From SKVR01 sp046291875 (lineage in GTDB: Bacteria > Bacteroidota > Bacteroidia > Bacteroidales > UBA7960), in NCBI GenBank assembly GCA_046291875.1, contig JBKBSF010000025.1, positions 1 to 64,000 of the forward strand: a stretch of DNA of 64,000 bases, read 5' to 3'. Each line of letters opens with the position of its first letter. Within the stretch, counting starts at the first letter, position 1. Below the pieces are notes generated by a model. The model was not told the DNA's origin. It was given only the letters and a program-made list of their open reading frames with translations, and ran no database searches. Position numbers and translations under genes: made by a program. Shown here piece after piece: positions 25,678-35,206 of the stretch.

Positions 25678-25695
25678 AAAATCCGGAAATAATAA

Positions 25696-28600
25696 TTACT
25701 TCTGGTGTATCACCTTGGTAGTGTAAGTGTCGTTACCCACTGTTATGCGGATCATGTACACACCCGGATGGTGTCTGTGGGCATCCCAGTTGAAGATGTA
25801 CTGACCGGCACTGAGCTCTTCATTGGCCAGTACTTCAACGATCTGTCCGAAGCTGTTTACTACTTCTGCCCTTACAAAGTTATCCACTGTTACACTCAGA
25901 CTTACTGAAGTGCTGTTGCGGAATGGGTTGGGGAAAGCAGGGTAGAACGTTGCATTGGGTTTCACCACAAACAGGCTGTTGGCAAAATGCAGGTTGCTTA
26001 CATTCACTTCGAAGGCAGAGGAAGCATTGCCGTTTCCGATGGGGTTGAAAATCACCGACACTACATCTTCAGCGCTAAAGCCACTGATACCCTCACGGTT
26101 TACCAGGTCGCTGAAACGGATAGCATACTCTCTTGTATTCTCAGAAAGAGTAATGGTTGTACGGTATTGTTCGCTCCAGCTGTGAATACCTGCTTTGGCA
26201 AGCATCACCTCAACAGTACCTCTACCGCTGGCTTTGAAGATCACCTGGTCGAAAGATGTGAGGTCTACAGGCATGTTTCTCGGAGAGAGTGATCTGAACA
26301 TAGAAGCCCAGGTGCGAACATCTCCTCTGAAGCTGGCATCGCGTTCTACCTTATACTGAAGTTGGTTCACTTCAGTGGTTTCGGCAAAGGTTTCGAAATG
26401 GGTTACAGAAGCATGGCCCGGATCGTAATCAAACATCCATGCGCCATCGGCATAGTAAAGCACATCGGGAGCTTTGTCCTTATTGTTGCTGAGTGAGAAG
26501 CCCGCGTCAAAGATGAAACCCGTTGGGATAAACACTTCCACAAATTCATTGGTGGGGATGCTTAGCTTGATGTTCATGGGTTCGCGCTGGGCGTTTTCTG
26601 CAGTGGTTTTGCTTCCATAGATGGTGATCTGATCAGCACCTACCTTATTTACAAGGTTGAGCAATAATCCACCCTGGGTGTAGCGACCACTTCTTACAAA
26701 TACCTGGGGTATTGCTGGTTCGATCTCATCGTTGCGGAATACTACCGGTCCGGTTTGCTCCATCATCTGGAGGATGTCTTCAACCAGGCTGCGAGTAAAC
26801 TGGGGTGTAACACTCCAGACCTGGAAGTTAAAGATATCATCGGTGTTGTAGATTTCGTATTCTTCATTGTACCAGCGATTGTCAATCACAAACTGGTCAC
26901 CTTTTCTCTGGGCGATGAAGCTTACTGAGTAATCTACATAGCCATTGGGGTGTACAAGTTGCGATAGGATAAAGGGTCTTCCTGCGATTTCGATCATGCT
27001 GATTTGCTGCAGTTCTGCTCCAACCAATCTGTCGCAGATCACCTTGGTGTGCTCGTAAACCCTTGAGGGCTCGGTGGAGATAGCCAGGATGGCCGCACGG
27101 CGGGCATTGTTTTGCTGCAGGTAATCCACTGCAAAGATCTCTTTGGCATTGGTGATACCAATAAGGTCGGCCGGGGTAGAGATAAATGCTCTTGTATCGG
27201 CGGGTCCTTGCTCTGGCAGCAGCATACTGATACCTGTTTCCAGCTGACCTTCAGCGGTAGAGGATTTCAGGTTGCCCAGGAGCATATCGGTATGGCTGTA
27301 GCTGCTCATGATATTGCGTCGTTCGGCTCTGGGGATGTAATTGCTTTCCACCAGACGTCTGTGATTACGCAGGGCAAGCTGAGCGGCCATGCTTCCGTTA
27401 CTTTCAATACCGTTGTCATCGCCACCGGAAGATTCTCCGATAGTAACCACAATCTCTGCATAGTTATTGGCCAGGTTAGGATCGATCTGGTCGAAGGGGA
27501 GGATCTGTGCAGTGTTTACATCAAACTGGGTGCCTTCTTCAGAAAGCAGCATTTCTGTTCTGTAAACCAAAATCACATAGCCTCCGGCAGGGATGGTGCC
27601 GATGTTCCACATCCCTGTTGCAGGGTTGTAAGAACCACTGGTGCCATCATCTAAACGAACAATGAATGGGAAGGATGCAGGCATGGGGTTGTAAACCACA
27701 ACTCCGGTGGCATCTTCTACTTCATCGTGGTTGGTAACCACCAGTGCAAAGATCAGATTGTCTACCTGTTCCGGGTCGGGGGTCTGGATGTTTACTTCGA
27801 TGGTTACGCCAAGATCCACCAGGATGCTGGGGTGTGTAACTTCAAACTCATCGGAGATGATACAGCCGTTGGCATCAATTACGGTAACGAAGTAGATACC
27901 GGCCTGCAGGTTTTCGATGGTTGCAGAGGTGCCTCCATTATCCCACATGAAATTGTAGGGAGGGGTTCCACCTGCAACGGTCACACTGATAGCACCTGTG
28001 CCGTCGCCATACTCCATCAGATGGGTGATCTCGGCGCTGAGGCTCAGTGGTAAGGGGTTGATGATGGCAAAAGATACCAGGGTCATACAATTGTTGGCAT
28101 CGGTTACCATGATCTGGTATTCGCCTTCAGGAATGTTCAGCGGATCGATGTCGCCCCAATGGATCAGATAAGGCTCGGTGCCACCTATTACAGAGATTTC
28201 TACACTGCCATTGTCGTCGTGACAAAGGGGCTGCGCAACTTCTGCCATGGCTTCAAGCTGAGCGGGAGCAACAATTTCTGCTTCCAGGGTAACAACACAA
28301 CCATTGGCATCGGTGATCTGAATGTTGTAGATACCGGCAGCCAGGCCTTCATAAGACCAGCTGGCATTGCCCTGATCACCGGTAATGGTGAAGCATTCCT
28401 CCTGATCTGTTACAATGCAGATAATGTAGGAGTCTGTATTGCCATTGATATTGATGAACAAGGCGCCATCGGCATTGTCTGCGCAAGTTGGGCTGATGGT
28501 TTGAATATCTGCCATGATCTCAGCAGGTTGCTCAATTACAAAGGTTACCTGAGCAATACAGCCATTGGCATCGGTTACCACTACGGTGTGCTCGCCAGCA

Positions 28601-31600
28601 GGAATTGCCATCGGGTCGAGACCAGCCCAGTCAACCTGGTAAGGTTCGGTTCCACCTGTGATGGTCAGCGATGCAGTGCCGGTTTCGCCGAAGCATGCGG
28701 CATCTTCTGTCTCTGCAACAACCACGAGCGGTGCAGGTTCTTCAATGGTTACTTCCACAATGGTAACACAACCATTGGCATCTGTTACTACTACATAGTA
28801 AGTGCCAGGCAGCATACCTGTGTAGGTTGCTCCACCCACCTTATTGTCCATGCAATCTTCAATGTCTTCATTGGGGAAAACAATGCAAATGTCAACGGGT
28901 GTTCCGCAAGTGATATTAACGGTAATTGTACCATCTTCAGCACCGAAACAAGTGATATCGGTATGTGTAACTTCCACGCATGGAGCCTGCAGTACCTCAA
29001 TGGTTTCAGTGGCAGATGCCTCACAGCCAAATTCATTGGCAAAGGTGTAGGTAATCTGGTAGATACCGGCCACAAGGTTGGCAGGATCAAAGATACCTTC
29101 TTCAACACCTTCTCCTGAATATACTCCGCCTTCGGGCATTCCTCCTGTAAGAACAAATGCTGGAGTATTGGAGCATACCGCTTCGAAAGCAGCCAGTTCT
29201 ACAACCGGAACTTCGTTTACAGTGATGATGAAGGTACAGCTGTAGAGGTAGCCAAATTCATCGGCAATGGTATAGGTAATAGTGAAAGCACCCACACCTG
29301 AGAGCTCAGGATAGAATATGTTGTTTTCGATACCTGTTCCACTGAGAACACCTTCGTCACCTTCGGCCAGCAGATCGTCGAGGGGCAAAGCATCTTCACA
29401 GATTGCCATGTCGGGCAGACAGATGAAGTCGGGCATTTCGTATACCTCGATATTGAACTCGCAGGTATAGAAGCAGCCATTTTCTTCAACAGTATAAGTG
29501 ATGATATGAACACCAGCACCTGCATCGGAGGCAGTAAACAAATAGTTGCCGGTTTCTGCATCAAACGATACACCAGGGCCCTGGTAAACACCACCAACAG
29601 GAGTTGATCCCTCCAGGATAATGGTGTGGGCAAACTCACCGATGTAAATATCGGGGCGGCAAACCAGCTCGGGAACCGGGAACGATTCGATGGTGATCTC
29701 AACCTCTGCAACACAGTCGTTGGCATCGGTTACGATGAAAGTATGCTTGCCAGCACCCACCATAAACTCACCTACTCCCTGGTAGGGGGCAGTGCCTCCT
29801 TCGGCAGTAATAGTTACAATGGTTTGGGCATCGTGGCAAATGGTAGTTTCTTCGGCAGATGCGGTGGCTACCAGCAGGGCAGGTTCGTTAATTACAACTT
29901 CCTCAACGGTTACACAACCGTTGGCACCTGTAACTACAATGTAGTAGGTTCCGGCAATCAGTCCGGTGAATTCGGCCTGACCCAGGAATTTGTCAGGATT
30001 GCACTTGTTCAGGTTGGGGTCGTTGTATTCAATACAAATATCTACTACACTGCCGCACTCACTGTTGATGACAACCTTGATGTATCCATCTTCGGATCCA
30101 AAGCAACTAATGTCGCTGGCAATGATTTCGAAACAAGGAGCTTGCAGAACCTCAAGGGTTTGTGTGCTGCTTGCAGAGCAACCATATTGATTTTCGAAGA
30201 AATAAGTGATCTCGAAGATGCCAGTACCCATTTCGGCCGGGTTGAAGCTATTGCCTTCTACACCATCGATGAAATAAGATCCTCCCGCGGGAGATCCACC
30301 AAAGAGTGCAAATTCAGCAGTACTGGTGCAAACAGGTTCGAAAGCTGCCAGGGTAACATCAGCTGCTGGATTAACAGTAATGAAGAAAGTGCAGGAGTAG
30401 CTATAGCCAAACTCATCCACAAGTGTGTAAACCACTTCGTATACACCAGGCTCCAGGCTTTGGGGATTGAAGATATTGTTTTCAATACCCGCACCACTGT
30501 AATCGCCACCGGCATAGGAGGGCTGCTCCAGTTCAAATGCCTCGTCGTCGTTACAAACTGTAAAGTCAGGGATGCAGGCAAAGTCGGGCATGGAGATCAC
30601 GGTAATAACGAAAGTGCAGGAAGCTTCGCAGCCATCTTCATTTTCGAAAGTATAGGTGATCACATGTTCACCAACGCCAGCTAACGCAGGGCTGAACATA
30701 CCGTCGGCAACTCCGGCACCACTGTACACACCACCTTCAGGTGTTGCACCAGTAAGGGCAATGGGTGCTGCCATGATACCTATGGTAATGTCGGCGGGGC
30801 AGGATACGATGGGCAGGGCCAGTACAGCGATCTCAACCTCTGTACTTCCTACACAACCATTTTCACCGATCTCTGAATAGATGATAGTGTATATGCCAGG
30901 TTCTTCAGCTGTGAAGAAAGAAGTTCCTTCTTCAGCGAAAACGCCGTCACCGCTGTACATTCCGTTTCCAAGCATTAATGGTAACTGGTCGATGCAAATG
31001 GGGGCAACGGGATCGTGGGATACGATGGGGGCTTCGATGTTTTGCTCAACCACTACAAAGGTAGTGGCGGTGCAGCCGTTTTCAGCAGTTGCCACTGCGG
31101 TGTAGAGGCCAGGCTCAGATACCAGCAGTTCAGAACCGGCAATTGTGCCATTCCAGAGAACGCTCACACCATCAGCTACATTTGCAATCAGGGTTATTTC
31201 TTCAAGATCGCAGGTAAGCAGTTGGTTACCGCTGATGGAGATCGCGGGAACTTCAACATCCTGTACTACGGTAACAACAGCAGAAGCAGTACAACCGTTT
31301 TCAGCAGTTGCCACAGCGGTGTAGAGACCGGGAGCTGTTACTTCCAGTGTAGTACCGGCAAACTCACCATTCCACATTACGGAAACACCATCAGCTACAT
31401 TTGCAGTCAGGGTTATTTCTTCAAGATCGCAGGTAAGCAGTTGGTTACCGCTGATGGAGATCGCGGGAACCTCAACATCTTGCACCACGGTAACAGCAGC
31501 AGAAGCAGTACAACCATTTGCAGCAGTTGCTACAGCGGTGTAGAGGCCAGGAGCATCTACCAGGAGTGTAGTACCGGCAAACTCATCGTTCCACAATACG

Positions 31601-33792
31601 GAAACACCATCAGCTACATTTGCAGTCAGGGTTATTTCTTCAAGATCGCAAGTGAGAAGCTCGTTGCCGCTGATAGAAATTGGGGGAACATCAACATTCT
31701 GTGCTACGGTAACAGAAGCAGTGGCAGTACAACCATTCCCATCCTCAAACACCACCTCATAAAGTCCAGGTAAAGAAACAAAAACTTCGTTTCCGTTGGC
31801 TTCAAAATCATTGGGGCCTGTCCATGTATAGGTTCCGGTTGCAGAGCCTGAGGCCGTTAGTTTGATCTGGCTATAGGTGCAATTGATCACACCCTCATTT
31901 TCGGCATCAATGCTTACGGTGGGATTTTCATTCACCACAACCACAACTCCTCTTGTGGCAGTACAATGGTTGGGAGCTGTAACTGTAAGGCTATAGGTGC
32001 CGGCATTGGCAACTGATGCACCGATGATTTCGGGATCAGCCTCATCACTGGTAAATCCATCAGGACCGGTCCAGCTGTAGGTAAGACCAGAGGTATTGGA
32101 GCTTGAGGTAAGCTCAATGGTTTGGCCTTCGCATACCGGGCTGTTGCTGGAGATGGTAAGGGAAGGAGAGTCGGGTCCCTGGATTACGATGGGGTCCGTT
32201 ACAATTACATGGCAACTGGTTGCCTCTGTAATGCGTATGGTATAGCTGTCTGAGCCCAGGTTGGGGAATGTGAGCTCAATATTGGCACCGGTAGATTGGG
32301 TTGAAACCAATTGGTTGGCACTGTTGAAAAGCTGGTATGTAAATACATAGTCGTAGCTGGAATTTCCAGAGCCGGCCAGAATGGTGAGACTTCCATTGTT
32401 GTTGATGCACGAAGACTGAGGTACAGTCGAGAACGATTTTACCTCAAAGGGGTCGTGTATGCGAATGGTACGTTCGATCCATTGGGGGGTTGCATCGCAT
32501 GGGCAGGCAGTATTCACACGAACTACCAGGTTTCGGGTGTCGGGGATCGAAACTACAGGAAGCTCATAAGGAATGGCAACGTACTGCTGTCCGGCAGGGA
32601 TGGTTGCGGTTCCGGCAGTAAGTCCGGTGTAGTGTGTTCCGGCAACTGCATTGCCTGCTAGCTCATAATCAATGGTTACAGCCTCGTTGATATCGCTGCT
32701 GGCATCGCGGTAGAAACGCAGTTCGTTGATACCGCATCCCTGGAAAACATCATAAAGCTCACTGCCATTGAAGAAATTTCTAATATTGATATTGCCGGTT
32801 GAACTGAAACTTTTGGCTTCCAGGAAAACAGCGGAGTCCCACTGCCTGTCCCAGATATCAGCAATAGCAATTTTTATTCTGTAGGAAACGCAAGGAGTTA
32901 AATTCTCTATGCGAGCTGTTAACACAGTGGTCCTTCCATCATATTCGATGGTTGCCTCGCCGGGAGGTACTGCTACATAAAAGTTGGCGTTTACATCGGG
33001 ACAGGTGGTAGGATTGGGTCCTGATTGACCGGCATTCTGGTTCCAACCTCCCACATGTATGTTGTTGATGGAAACCGGAGACCCGTTTGGCAATAAAGCA
33101 ATATTTTTAGCAGAATTGCTGAAGGGTCCGCTGATGCCAGGTCCTGAAATGAAAAAGCCAAATACATCATTAAATTGACTGCAGGCCCATTCGGGGTATT
33201 CGTCGGAAGCAAAAATATATCTGAATTCCACCACGTCTCCATCGGGAATAAAGTCGAAGGTTAATACAGCCACATCTAAAACACGTGTGCTGTTTTCACT
33301 TGCACTCAGTCCTGCCAATACTCTCAGGTCGCTATCACCTGATGCAGTAAACTGGGTCGTAGTATTTCCTTGCGCGTTGGGTCCAACAGCGTCAGTTACA
33401 CTTCCCGTAGAGATGATAATGCCCGATTCCAGGGGGAAGTTGGTGTTTTCAGGATTTCTGGTAAATCGCCCAATTTGCTGGCGATTGCCCGAAAACTGAA
33501 TATTGTCGGCTTGCAGACACCCGGAAATCAGAAGATCCCTTACCAGCCGGTTAGGGTGATTGGGATCATTGGTGTTGGTTCCGGTGTAGTTCTGGATCTG
33601 AATGGCCGAATTGGCTGATTTGTCAAGAAGCAGATCCGGATAGGGAGTGTTTACAGGACCTCTTACAAAATCTTTTTTTTCTGCAGGATCCTGAGAATGC
33701 TGGTTATCTTGTGCTTGTGAGTAGCTTGAAAATAGCATCACAAGACAAAATACCATGCATATTGTTTTGGTTAGTAGTATTAATTGTTTCAT
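25696..33792 (-). CDS. Giant SprB-like, T9SS-secreted surface protein, 2698 aa
   Basis: Start at ATG 33792 (MKQLILLTKTICMVFC signal peptide) rather than 33846. Order: signal peptide; choice-of-anchor L domain (about 50-350: RDLLISGCLQADNIQF, FRYIFASDEYPEWACSQFND); Ig/PKD-like segments; four ~73-aa near-identical repeats (VADGVSVMWNGEFAGTTL); alternating 'VYSGAGV' Ig-like units; SprB repeats (CFGAEDGTITVNI, GTYYVVVTDANGC); a DUF11-like domain (about 2010-2130). Then comes a ~500-residue non-repetitive module with a CBM11/CIA30-like part, and a C-terminal T9SS type A sorting domain (YPAFPNPFRNSTSV, ending in TYTTKVIHQK). Related proteins are gliding or attachment adhesins; exported through the outer membrane by T9SS. 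Confidence 0.93.
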   Translation of the reverse strand: MKQLILLTKTICMVFCLVMLFSSYSQAQDNQHSQDPAEKKDFVRGPVNTPYPDLLLDKSANSAIQIQNYTGTNTNDPNHPNRLVRDLLISGCLQADNIQFSGNRQQIGRFTRNPENTNFPLESGIIISTGSVTDAVGPNAQGNTTTQFTASGDSDLRVLAGLSASENSTRVLDVAVLTFDFIPDGDVVEFRYIFASDEYPEWACSQFNDVFGFFISGPGISGPFSNSAKNIALLPNGSPVSINNIHVGGWNQNAGQSGPNPTTCPDVNANFYVAVPPGEATIEYDGRTTVLTARIENLTPCVSYRIKIAIADIWDRQWDSAVFLEAKSFSSTGNINIRNFFNGSELYDVFQGCGINELRFYRDASSDINEAVTIDYELAGNAVAGTHYTGLTAGTATIPAGQQYVAIPYELPVVSIPDTRNLVVRVNTACPCDATPQWIERTIRIHDPFEVKSFSTVPQSSCINNNGSLTILAGSGNSSYDYVFTYQLFNSANQLVSTQSTGANIELTFPNLGSDSYTIRITEATSCHVIVTDPIVIQGPDSPSLTISSNSPVCEGQTIELTSSSNTSGLTYSWTGPDGFTSDEADPEIIGASVANAGTYSLTVTAPNHCTATRGVVVVVNENPTVSIDAENEGVINCTYSQIKLTASGSATGTYTWTGPNDFEANGNEVFVSLPGLYEVVFEDGNGCTATASVTVAQNVDVPPISISGNELLTCDLEEITLTANVADGVSVLWNDEFAGTTLLVDAPGLYTAVATAANGCTASAAVTVVQDVEVPAISISGNQLLTCDLEEITLTANVADGVSVMWNGEFAGTTLEVTAPGLYTAVATAENGCTASAVVTVVQDVEVPAISISGNQLLTCDLEEITLIANVADGVSVLWNGTIAGSELLVSEPGLYTAVATAENGCTATTFVVVEQNIEAPIVSHDPVAPICIDQLPLMLGNGMYSGDGVFAEEGTSFFTAEEPGIYTIIYSEIGENGCVGSTEVEIAVLALPIVSCPADITIGIMAAPIALTGATPEGGVYSGAGVADGMFSPALAGVGEHVITYTFENEDGCEASCTFVITVISMPDFACIPDFTVCNDDEAFELEQPSYAGGDYSGAGIENNIFNPQSLEPGVYEVVYTLVDEFGYSYSCTFFITVNPAADVTLAAFEPVCTSTAEFALFGGSPAGGSYFIDGVEGNSFNPAEMGTGIFEITYFFENQYGCSASSTQTLEVLQAPCFEIIASDISCFGSEDGYIKVVINSECGSVVDICIEYNDPNLNKCNPDKFLGQAEFTGLIAGTYYIVVTGANGCVTVEEVVINEPALLVATASAEETTICHDAQTIVTITAEGGTAPYQGVGEFMVGAGKHTFIVTDANDCVAEVEITIESFPVPELVCRPDIYIGEFAHTIILEGSTPVGGVYQGPGVSFDAETGNYLFTASDAGAGVHIITYTVEENGCFYTCEFNIEVYEMPDFICLPDMAICEDALPLDDLLAEGDEGVLSGTGIENNIFYPELSGVGAFTITYTIADEFGYLYSCTFIITVNEVPVVELAAFEAVCSNTPAFVLTGGMPEGGVYSGEGVEEGIFDPANLVAGIYQITYTFANEFGCEASATETIEVLQAPCVEVTHTDITCFGAEDGTITVNITCGTPVDICIVFPNEDIEDCMDNKVGGATYTGMLPGTYYVVVTDANGCVTIVEVTIEEPAPLVVVAETEDAACFGETGTASLTITGGTEPYQVDWAGLDPMAIPAGEHTVVVTDANGCIAQVTFVIEQPAEIMADIQTISPTCADNADGALFININGNTDSYIICIVTDQEECFTITGDQGNASWSYEGLAAGIYNIQITDANGCVVTLEAEIVAPAQLEAMAEVAQPLCHDDNGSVEISVIGGTEPYLIHWGDIDPLNIPEGEYQIMVTDANNCMTLVSFAIINPLPLSLSAEITHLMEYGDGTGAISVTVAGGTPPYNFMWDNGGTSATIENLQAGIYFVTVIDANGCIISDEFEVTHPSILVDLGVTIEVNIQTPDPEQVDNLIFALVVTNHDEVEDATGVVVYNPMPASFPFIVRLDDGTSGSYNPATGMWNIGTIPAGGYVILVYRTEMLLSEEGTQFDVNTAQILPFDQIDPNLANNYAEIVVTIGESSGGDDNGIESNGSMAAQLALRNHRRLVESNYIPRAERRNIMSSYSHTDMLLGNLKSSTAEGQLETGISMLLPEQGPADTRAFISTPADLIGITNAKEIFAVDYLQQNNARRAAILAISTEPSRVYEHTKVICDRLVGAELQQISMIEIAGRPFILSQLVHPNGYVDYSVSFIAQRKGDQFVIDNRWYNEEYEIYNTDDIFNFQVWSVTPQFTRSLVEDILQMMEQTGPVVFRNDEIEPAIPQVFVRSGRYTQGGLLLNLVNKVGADQITIYGSKTTAENAQREPMNIKLSIPTNEFVEVFIPTGFIFDAGFSLSNNKDKAPDVLYYADGAWMFDYDPGHASVTHFETFAETTEVNQLQYKVERDASFRGDVRTWASMFRSLSPRNMPVDLTSFDQVIFKASGRGTVEVMLAKAGIHSWSEQYRTTITLSENTREYAIRFSDLVNREGISGFSAEDVVSVIFNPIGNGNASSAFEVNVSNLHFANSLFVVKPNATFYPAFPNPFRNSTSVSLSVTVDNFVRAEVVNSFGQIVEVLANEELSAGQYIFNWDAHRHHPGVYMIRITVGNDTYTTKVIHQK
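31048..31730. repeat. 219-bp tandem repeats within the giant gene
   Basis: About three units of 219 bp (73 codons), anchored at the same 'tttgca' at 31181, 31400 and 31619. Adjacent copies are nearly identical at DNA level over about 150 bp. Each encodes one Ig-like unit with the LLTCDLEEITL core. Lower-similarity units continue on both sides. Confidence 0.85.
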
Positions 33793-34450
33793 AAAGAAAT
33801 AATTAGGGTGAATTTGTGTTATTTTGGTTTCTTTAAAGTTCTGCAAATGGGGGGAAAAAGAAGATTAATTGTGTAAAAGTACCAACCAGCCGATTGTTCG
33901 ACAACTAGGATATTCTCATATTTTGCTATTGTGGTAAACCCTTAATGCGATGCTCTATTTATAGGTGTTTTCTTCAGTGTGTAAATGAGGAAGCTGTTTG
34001 TAAGATGCACCAAAACAGTGTGTTATGATTTGCTTCCTTTGCGTAAGTGACATCAGTTTTGTTTTCTGTTTTTTTTAGGGATTTCGGCAGGTTTGGGGTT
34101 TTTAACAGAATTTCTGTAATTCAAAAAATGTCGACAAAAAAATAAAAAAGCTCGACAGTGAAAGCTGATCACTTGTTTAAAAATCATCTGGGTTTTCTTT
34201 ATGTATGGTGTGAACCCCCTGCTGCAGGCCTCTTTCCCTTTTTTTGTTTAGTTTTGGATACTGCTCAAATAAGTGAAGCTGAGCAGGCTCGGGGGTAAAT
34301 ACAAACCCGCTTTTATGTGAAACCCGTACAACCTTACAGAATTGACGAGTTGTTGTTGTATGAGTGCCAGTGGGTACTTCCGATCCAATGTTTAGAATAC
34401 ACCCTATTATATAGTATGCGGTTTTTTCCGTTTTCGTGATTGCAGAGAAT
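33793..34450. other. Intergenic region upstream of the giant gene
   Basis: 658 bp, AT-rich, between divergent genes. It contains long T/A tracts and a pair of CGACA/CGACAG motifs near 34130-34156. A minus-strand frame at 34177-34521 is open but has no recognisable domain and overlaps the next gene antisense. Promoters for both flanking genes must lie here; none is certain. Confidence 0.45.
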
Positions 34451-35158
34451 ATGACACAGCGTTTATTGTTATATCTGTTATGGCTATTGTCCTTTTTGCC
34501 TGTTGCAGGAATGGATTGCAATAGCCCGGAAGATACCCTCTCAGCTTTGCAGTTTCCGTCTCAATGGTTGCATACACCACGGCAACATGCCGACAGCCTG
34601 CTGAAAGTGTTTGATTATAAAGAGGTAGAGCTACAATACCCGGAGGCTCGCGAAAATCTGATCTTTCTTGAAAACGGATATGCAAGTGCCCGTATCCTCA
34701 ACCCCGGGGCATTAAGCTACGATACAGGTCAATACAGGGTTGCGCGGGTTGAGATTGTGTATACTCTGTATCCATTGCACAAACATCTTTGGTTGACCAA
34801 TTATTATGAACTGCTGGCCTGGAGATTGAAAGCACTCTTTGCTTTGGACTCATCACTGAATAGCACTGAGATAAGCTGGGGCCTTATATTGCAAACAGCA
34901 GGTAGAACTGATTCTGAAGCCCGCAAATTGTGGCATGGCATAGTGTTGACTCTTGAGCCTCTTGAGCAGATTGAAGAAATGTCTTCGCCGCCAGTAACAG
35001 AAATTTCTGATCCTCCATTTTATCCGGGTTATGTGTTGCCACCCGAGGACCGGGGGCATGATTTTTTTCGCAGCCGTACGGCGCCAGAGCCTTTGCCGGG
35101 CAGAGAACCCCGTAGAAATATGGATCCGCGCAAACTGAAATGCCCTCGCTGGCGCTAA
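34451..35158 (+). CDS. Secreted protein of unknown function, 235 aa
   Basis: I take ATG 34451 (signal peptide MTQRLLLYLLWLLSFLPVAG) over the GTG at 34436. The mature protein has a mixed alpha/beta composition with YRVARVEIVYTLYPLHKH in the middle. A proline/arginine-rich tail follows (PPFYPGYVLPPEDRGHDFF, then GREPRRNMDPRK). I recognise no domain. The gene is followed 48 bp later by an M28 peptidase on the same strand. Confidence 0.72.
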   Translation: MTQRLLLYLLWLLSFLPVAGMDCNSPEDTLSALQFPSQWLHTPRQHADSLLKVFDYKEVELQYPEARENLIFLENGYASARILNPGALSYDTGQYRVARVEIVYTLYPLHKHLWLTNYYELLAWRLKALFALDSSLNSTEISWGLILQTAGRTDSEARKLWHGIVLTLEPLEQIEEMSSPPVTEISDPPFYPGYVLPPEDRGHDFFRSRTAPEPLPGREPRRNMDPRKLKCPRWR

Positions 35159-35206
35159 CCAAAAATCCTGATCAACTCTTTTTTAAATCTTATCTTACCG
35201 TAATTT

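Noticed and set aside
28159..30684. Long plus-strand frames (319 and 352 codons) opposite the giant surface-protein gene
   Set aside because: They arise from the biased, repetitive codon use of the minus-strand gene.
31048..31730. CRISPR-like regular repeats
   Set aside because: The period is 219 bp and in frame with a protein repeat; there are no short repeats with unique spacers.
34177..34521. 114-codon minus-strand frame in the 33793-34450 gap
   Set aside because: It overlaps the start of the exported protein gene antisense, with no start context, domain or signal; possible but unsupported.
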